A stretch of 7,234 nt of DNA from the NCBI GenBank assembly GCA_031178565.1, contig JAPSIU010000136.1, positions 1 to 7,234 on the forward strand, in the 5' to 3' direction. Positions 5,665 through 7,234 of this stretch are shown here, piece after piece. Both the position numbers and the translations under genes were made by a program. Positions within the stretch are counted from its first letter, which is position 1. Every line of letters starts with the position of its first letter. The stretch comes from Leucobacter sp. GTDB lineage: Bacteria; Actinomycetota; Actinomycetes; Actinomycetales; Microbacteriaceae. The notes under the pieces are model-generated. The model was given only the letters and a program-made list of their open reading frames with translations, made no database searches and was not told the DNA's origin.

Positions 5665-6441
5665 CTACCCGCGGGAGGACCCGTCGGTGTCGACAGCGGC
5701 GGCGGCTCCGCCGGCCGAATCGCCGGCGTGCCCGGCAGCGTCGCCTGCGGGGTCGTCCGCCGACTCGGCTACATCCGCATCGTCATCCGCGTCGTCGTCA
5801 TCGGAGTCGTCGAAGAGGTCTTCGTCGTCGGATTCATCGTCAGAGTCGTCGAGGTCCTCATCCGAGTCCTCGAGCTCCTCGTCGATGTCGACGCCGTCGA
5901 TCTCGTCCTCGAAGTCGCTGAAGTCGTTGTCGAGCAGATCGTCCTCGGGATCCACCTCGTCCTCGTCCCGCAGCTCATCGGCCGCCGCCGACGCCTCCGC
6001 GGTCTCCTCGGAGGCCTGCTTCGCCTGCGATTCGCGGTACTGCGCGAGCCGCTCCGACCACGGCACCCAGTCGGGCGCGACCACGGCTCCGGCTCCCGGC
6101 AGTAGTTCGACCTCCAGCACATTCACCGGAGACTCCTCGTCGACCCGGGCCATCGCCGCGGCCCAGCGCCAGCCCGGATACCCCGGCATGCGGCACTCGA
6201 AGAACAGCGTGAGCACGTGCGCATCATGCACCTCGTGGCCGTCATCGGCGCCGACCGTCTGCGGATCGGTGATCTCGGCGAGCGCCTCGCGCGCCTGATC
6301 TCGCGCCGCGAGCAGCACTGGATCCGGATCGTGCGCCTCGACGGGATTCCCCTCCGCGGCGTCGACACCGTCGGCTCCGTCAGCGACGCCCGCTCCGTCA
6401 GCGACGCCCGCGATGTCGGGTTCCGACGTCGACTCAGACAT
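5665..6441 (-). CDS. DUF3027 domain protein with long acidic C-terminal tail
   Basis: A 258-aa cytosolic protein of unknown function. The conserved block is at residues 85-131, containing MPGYPGWRWAAAMARV and VELLPGAGAVVAPDWVPWSER. I recognise these as DUF3027 family hallmarks from actinobacteria. ATG at 6441 overlaps the end of the cold-shock gene by 8 bp (ATGTCTGA) and has no clear Shine-Dalgarno box, so translation is probably coupled. A longer in-frame start further right would lie inside the cold-shock gene and is unlikely. Residues 156-230 are nearly two-thirds Asp/Glu with no predicted fold, and the C-terminus is Gly/Ala/Asp-rich. The N-terminal 40 residues are also low-complexity and contain a GVADGA duplication. 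The pairing with a cold-shock gene suggests a nucleic-acid-related role, but this is only inference. Confidence 0.85.
   Translation of the reverse strand: MSESTSEPDIAGVADGAGVADGADGVDAAEGNPVEAHDPDPVLLAARDQAREALAEITDPQTVGADDGHEVHDAHVLTLFFECRMPGYPGWRWAAAMARVDEESPVNVLEVELLPGAGAVVAPDWVPWSERLAQYRESQAKQASEETAEASAAADELRDEDEVDPEDDLLDNDFSDFEDEIDGVDIDEELEDSDEDLDDSDDESDDEDLFDDSDDDDADDDADVAESADDPAGDAAGHAGDSAGGAAAAVDTDGSSRG
5752..5976 (-). repeat. Low-complexity Asp/Glu tract in DUF3027 protein
   Basis: About 75 codons, mostly GAC, GAT and GAG with TCx serines, appear on the + strand as a TCG/TCC/TCA trinucleotide-like run. Such tracts vary in length between strains through slippage. On the other strand and in other frames they create long serine- or valine-rich open frames that are not genes. 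Confidence 0.7.
6374..6409 (-). repeat. Perfect 18-bp tandem duplication, two copies
   Basis: GCTCCGTCAGCGACGCCC occurs at 6374-6391 and again at 6392-6409 with no gap. It is in frame and encodes GVADGA twice in the disordered N-terminus of the DUF3027 protein. Perfect identity points to a recent duplication. Confidence 0.9.
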
Positions 6442-6811
6442 CGAAATCGTCCGCCACGCGGCGCAGCATCGTCGCGACCTTGCGCGACTGCGAGCGCTCG
6501 GGGTACTGCCCGTGCTTGAGGCGCTCTCCGAGCCCGTCGAGCAGCTTGACGAGGTCCTCGATGATGACCGCCATCTCGTCAGCCGACTTCCGGCTGCGCT
6601 TCGCGAGTCGCGGCGTGTCGAGCACCCGCACGGACAGTGCCTGGGGACCGCGACGCCCATCTGCGACGCTGTACTCCAGACGGGTGCCGGGCTGCATATC
6701 GACGTCCTCCGGGATCACCGAGGCGTGCAGGTACACCTGCTTCCCGTCGTCGCCCTGGATGAATCCAAAGCCCTTGTCCTCGTCGTAGAACCTGACCTTG
6801 CCGTTCGGCAT
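6434..6811 (-). CDS. Cold-shock domain protein with C-terminal extension
   Basis: A 125-aa protein that should bind single-stranded RNA or DNA in the cytosol, as RNA chaperones of the CspA family do. ATG at 6811 follows a GGAGAGGGACGAGG purine stretch. Residues 1-66 are the cold-shock OB-fold: the start GKVRFYDEDKGFGFI carries RNP1 (KGFGFI, 13-18), and RNP2 is VYLHAS (26-31), where Tyr replaces the more usual Phe. Typical CspA proteins are about 67-70 aa. This one adds about 58 residues (67-125), probably helical (DEMAVIIEDLVKLLDGLGERL) with a basic KRSRK patch. Longer forms like this are known in actinobacteria. It is followed by the DUF3027 gene with an 8-bp overlap, so the two are co-transcribed. 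With no starvation or temperature data, cold induction should not be assumed. Confidence 0.93.
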   Translation of the reverse strand: MPNGKVRFYDEDKGFGFIQGDDGKQVYLHASVIPEDVDMQPGTRLEYSVADGRRGPQALSVRVLDTPRLAKRSRKSADEMAVIIEDLVKLLDGLGERLKHGQYPERSQSRKVATMLRRVADDFDV

Positions 6812-6829
6812 GCCTCGTCCCTCTCCATC

Positions 6830-6910
6830 TCAGTGAACTCCGAGCGGCGCGAGCCCGCACCGCTTCCCGATGGCCCGCACATCCTCCGCGGGCGTCCGGC
6901 GCCCGCTCAT
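6830..6910 (-). CDS. Possible leaderless 26-codon ORF upstream of the cold-shock gene
   Basis: ATG at 6910 opens a 26-codon frame (starts MSGRRTPAEDVRAIGKRCGL) that stops at TGA 18 bp before the cold-shock start. A -10-like TAGACT (6918-6923) ends 7 nt before the ATG, so transcription could begin at or next to the start codon, giving a leaderless message. The peptide is basic and contains one Cys. I do not recognise it. It may be a regulatory upstream ORF or simply untranslated leader. Confidence 0.3.
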   Translation of the reverse strand: MSGRRTPAEDVRAIGKRCGLAPLGVH

Positions 6911-6917
6911 CCACCCA

Positions 6918-6923
6918 AGTCTA
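6918..6923 (-). promoter_or_regulatory. Possible -10 box for the cold-shock/DUF3027 operon
   Basis: TAGACT on the - strand matches 4 of 6 positions of TATAAT, including the key first TA and last T. A start of transcription would fall around 6910-6912, leaving about 100 nt of leader before the cold-shock gene. The -35 region (TTCGTG or CGTGCG) is weak. Confidence 0.35.
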
Positions 6924-6961
6924 CCGTTCCCGCATCCGTCCGCACGAAGGCTCGTATCCGA

Positions 6962-6967
6962 TAAAAT
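6962..6967 (+). promoter_or_regulatory. Likely -10 box of the divergent membrane-protein gene
   Basis: TAAAAT matches 5 of 6 positions of TATAAT and stands out as AT-rich in this GC-rich region. The usual 6-7 nt distance puts the transcription start at about 6974-6975, on the A of the ATG at 6975. This favours a leaderless transcript. The -35 (TCCGCA at 6939-6944) is poor. The divergent cold-shock promoter lies about 45 bp away. Confidence 0.5.
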
Positions 6968-6974
6968 GACAAGG

Positions 6975-7234
6975 ATGTCCACAGAATCCAGCTCCCCGTC
7001 GCTACTCGAGCGCGTGCTCGCGTACGCCTCGCTCTCGATCATCGCCGTGGCTCTGCTCTCGTTCTTCGTGACGCTGATCGTCGGCATGAACGACCGCGAG
7101 GCCATGGCCGAGGGGCTCTGGCCCGTCGTCTACGGGGTCTCCCTCATCGGCCTCCCGGTCGGCTTCGTGCTGCTGATCGTCCTCCTCGTCCTCGCGCAGA
7201 GGCGTCGCCGCGCCGAGTTCCTGCGGAACGCCGG
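6975..7234 (+). CDS. Small two-helix membrane protein, N-terminal part (cut by window end)
   Basis: The first 86 codons are present and the frame is still open at the right edge. The ATG at 6975 was preferred over the in-frame ATG at 6966 because the latter overlaps the -10 box. Residues 16-37 (LAYASLSIIAVALLSFFVTLIV) and about 50-74 (VYGVSLIGLPVGFVLLIVLLVLA) are membrane helices, joined by a short acidic loop with GMNDREAMAEGLWP. A basic RRRR cluster (76-79) after helix 2 suggests that this end is cytoplasmic. As I recall, similar small proteins in related actinobacteria sometimes carry the label 'multidrug ABC transporter ATPase', but nothing here looks like an ATPase. Function unknown. Confidence 0.75.
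   Translation, partial: MSTESSSPSLLERVLAYASLSIIAVALLSFFVTLIVGMNDREAMAEGLWPVVYGVSLIGLPVGFVLLIVLLVLAQRRRRAEFLRNA

Noticed and set aside
5572..6298. + strand serine-rich and valine-rich open frames over the DUF3027 gene
   Set aside because: Mirror images of the Asp/Glu codon run; one begins inside the terminator stem.
6442..6660. Upstream extension of the DUF3027 frame
   Set aside because: It lies inside the cold-shock gene and encodes an Arg/Ser/Cys-rich stretch unlike the family; the ATG at 6441 fits a coupled start.

Overview
The window is high-GC actinobacterial DNA. It most likely comes from a member of the Microbacteriaceae (a Leucobacter- or Microbacterium-like organism). This rests on the SerC C-terminus, a 125-residue cold-shock protein followed by a DUF3027 protein, a strong GC bias at third codon positions, and Gram-positive LPXTG sorting signals. 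The assignment is inference; no rRNA or other marker is present.

Layout from left to right. (1) Positions 2-223, + strand: the C-terminal end of phosphoserine aminotransferase (SerC), followed by a hairpin at 241-278 that separates it from the convergent genes. (2) Positions 314-5321, - strand: a three-gene sortase-assembled pilus operon, transcribed right to left. The order is a large LPLTG surface protein (836 aa, probable tip adhesin), the major pilin (481 aa), and a pilin-polymerising class C sortase (305 aa). This is the order of the Actinomyces fimQ-fimP-srtC1 clusters. (3) Positions 5322-5664: non-coding DNA with a possible pilus promoter, a 13-bp inverted repeat and a strong terminator (20-bp perfect stem plus TTTT) for the leftward genes to its right. 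(4) Positions 5665-6811, - strand: a cold-shock-domain protein followed, with an 8-bp overlap, by a DUF3027 protein with a very acidic tail. A possible leaderless 26-codon ORF lies just upstream (6830-6910). (5) Positions 6975-7234, + strand: the start of a divergent two-helix membrane protein, cut by the window edge.

How the pilus genes work together: the pilin carries a Sec signal peptide, a WxxxVxVYPK pilin motif (Lys190), E-boxes and an LPLTG signal, so it can be polymerised by the sortase encoded next to it. The 836-aa protein has a signal peptide, a Pro/Ala/Glu-rich stalk, an unrecognised Trp-rich N-terminal domain, four prealbumin/Cna-B-type domains and LPLTG, but no pilin motif. That fits a tip subunit added only at the end of the fibre. 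No housekeeping class E sortase is in the window, so wall attachment presumably depends on one encoded elsewhere.

The points most worth a second look are the sortase, which appears to lack the usual DP[F/W] lid motif; the unrecognised Trp-rich adhesin domain; and a conserved cysteine pair repeated in each Cna-B domain. I see no CRISPR array, tRNA, rRNA, transposase or phage gene.
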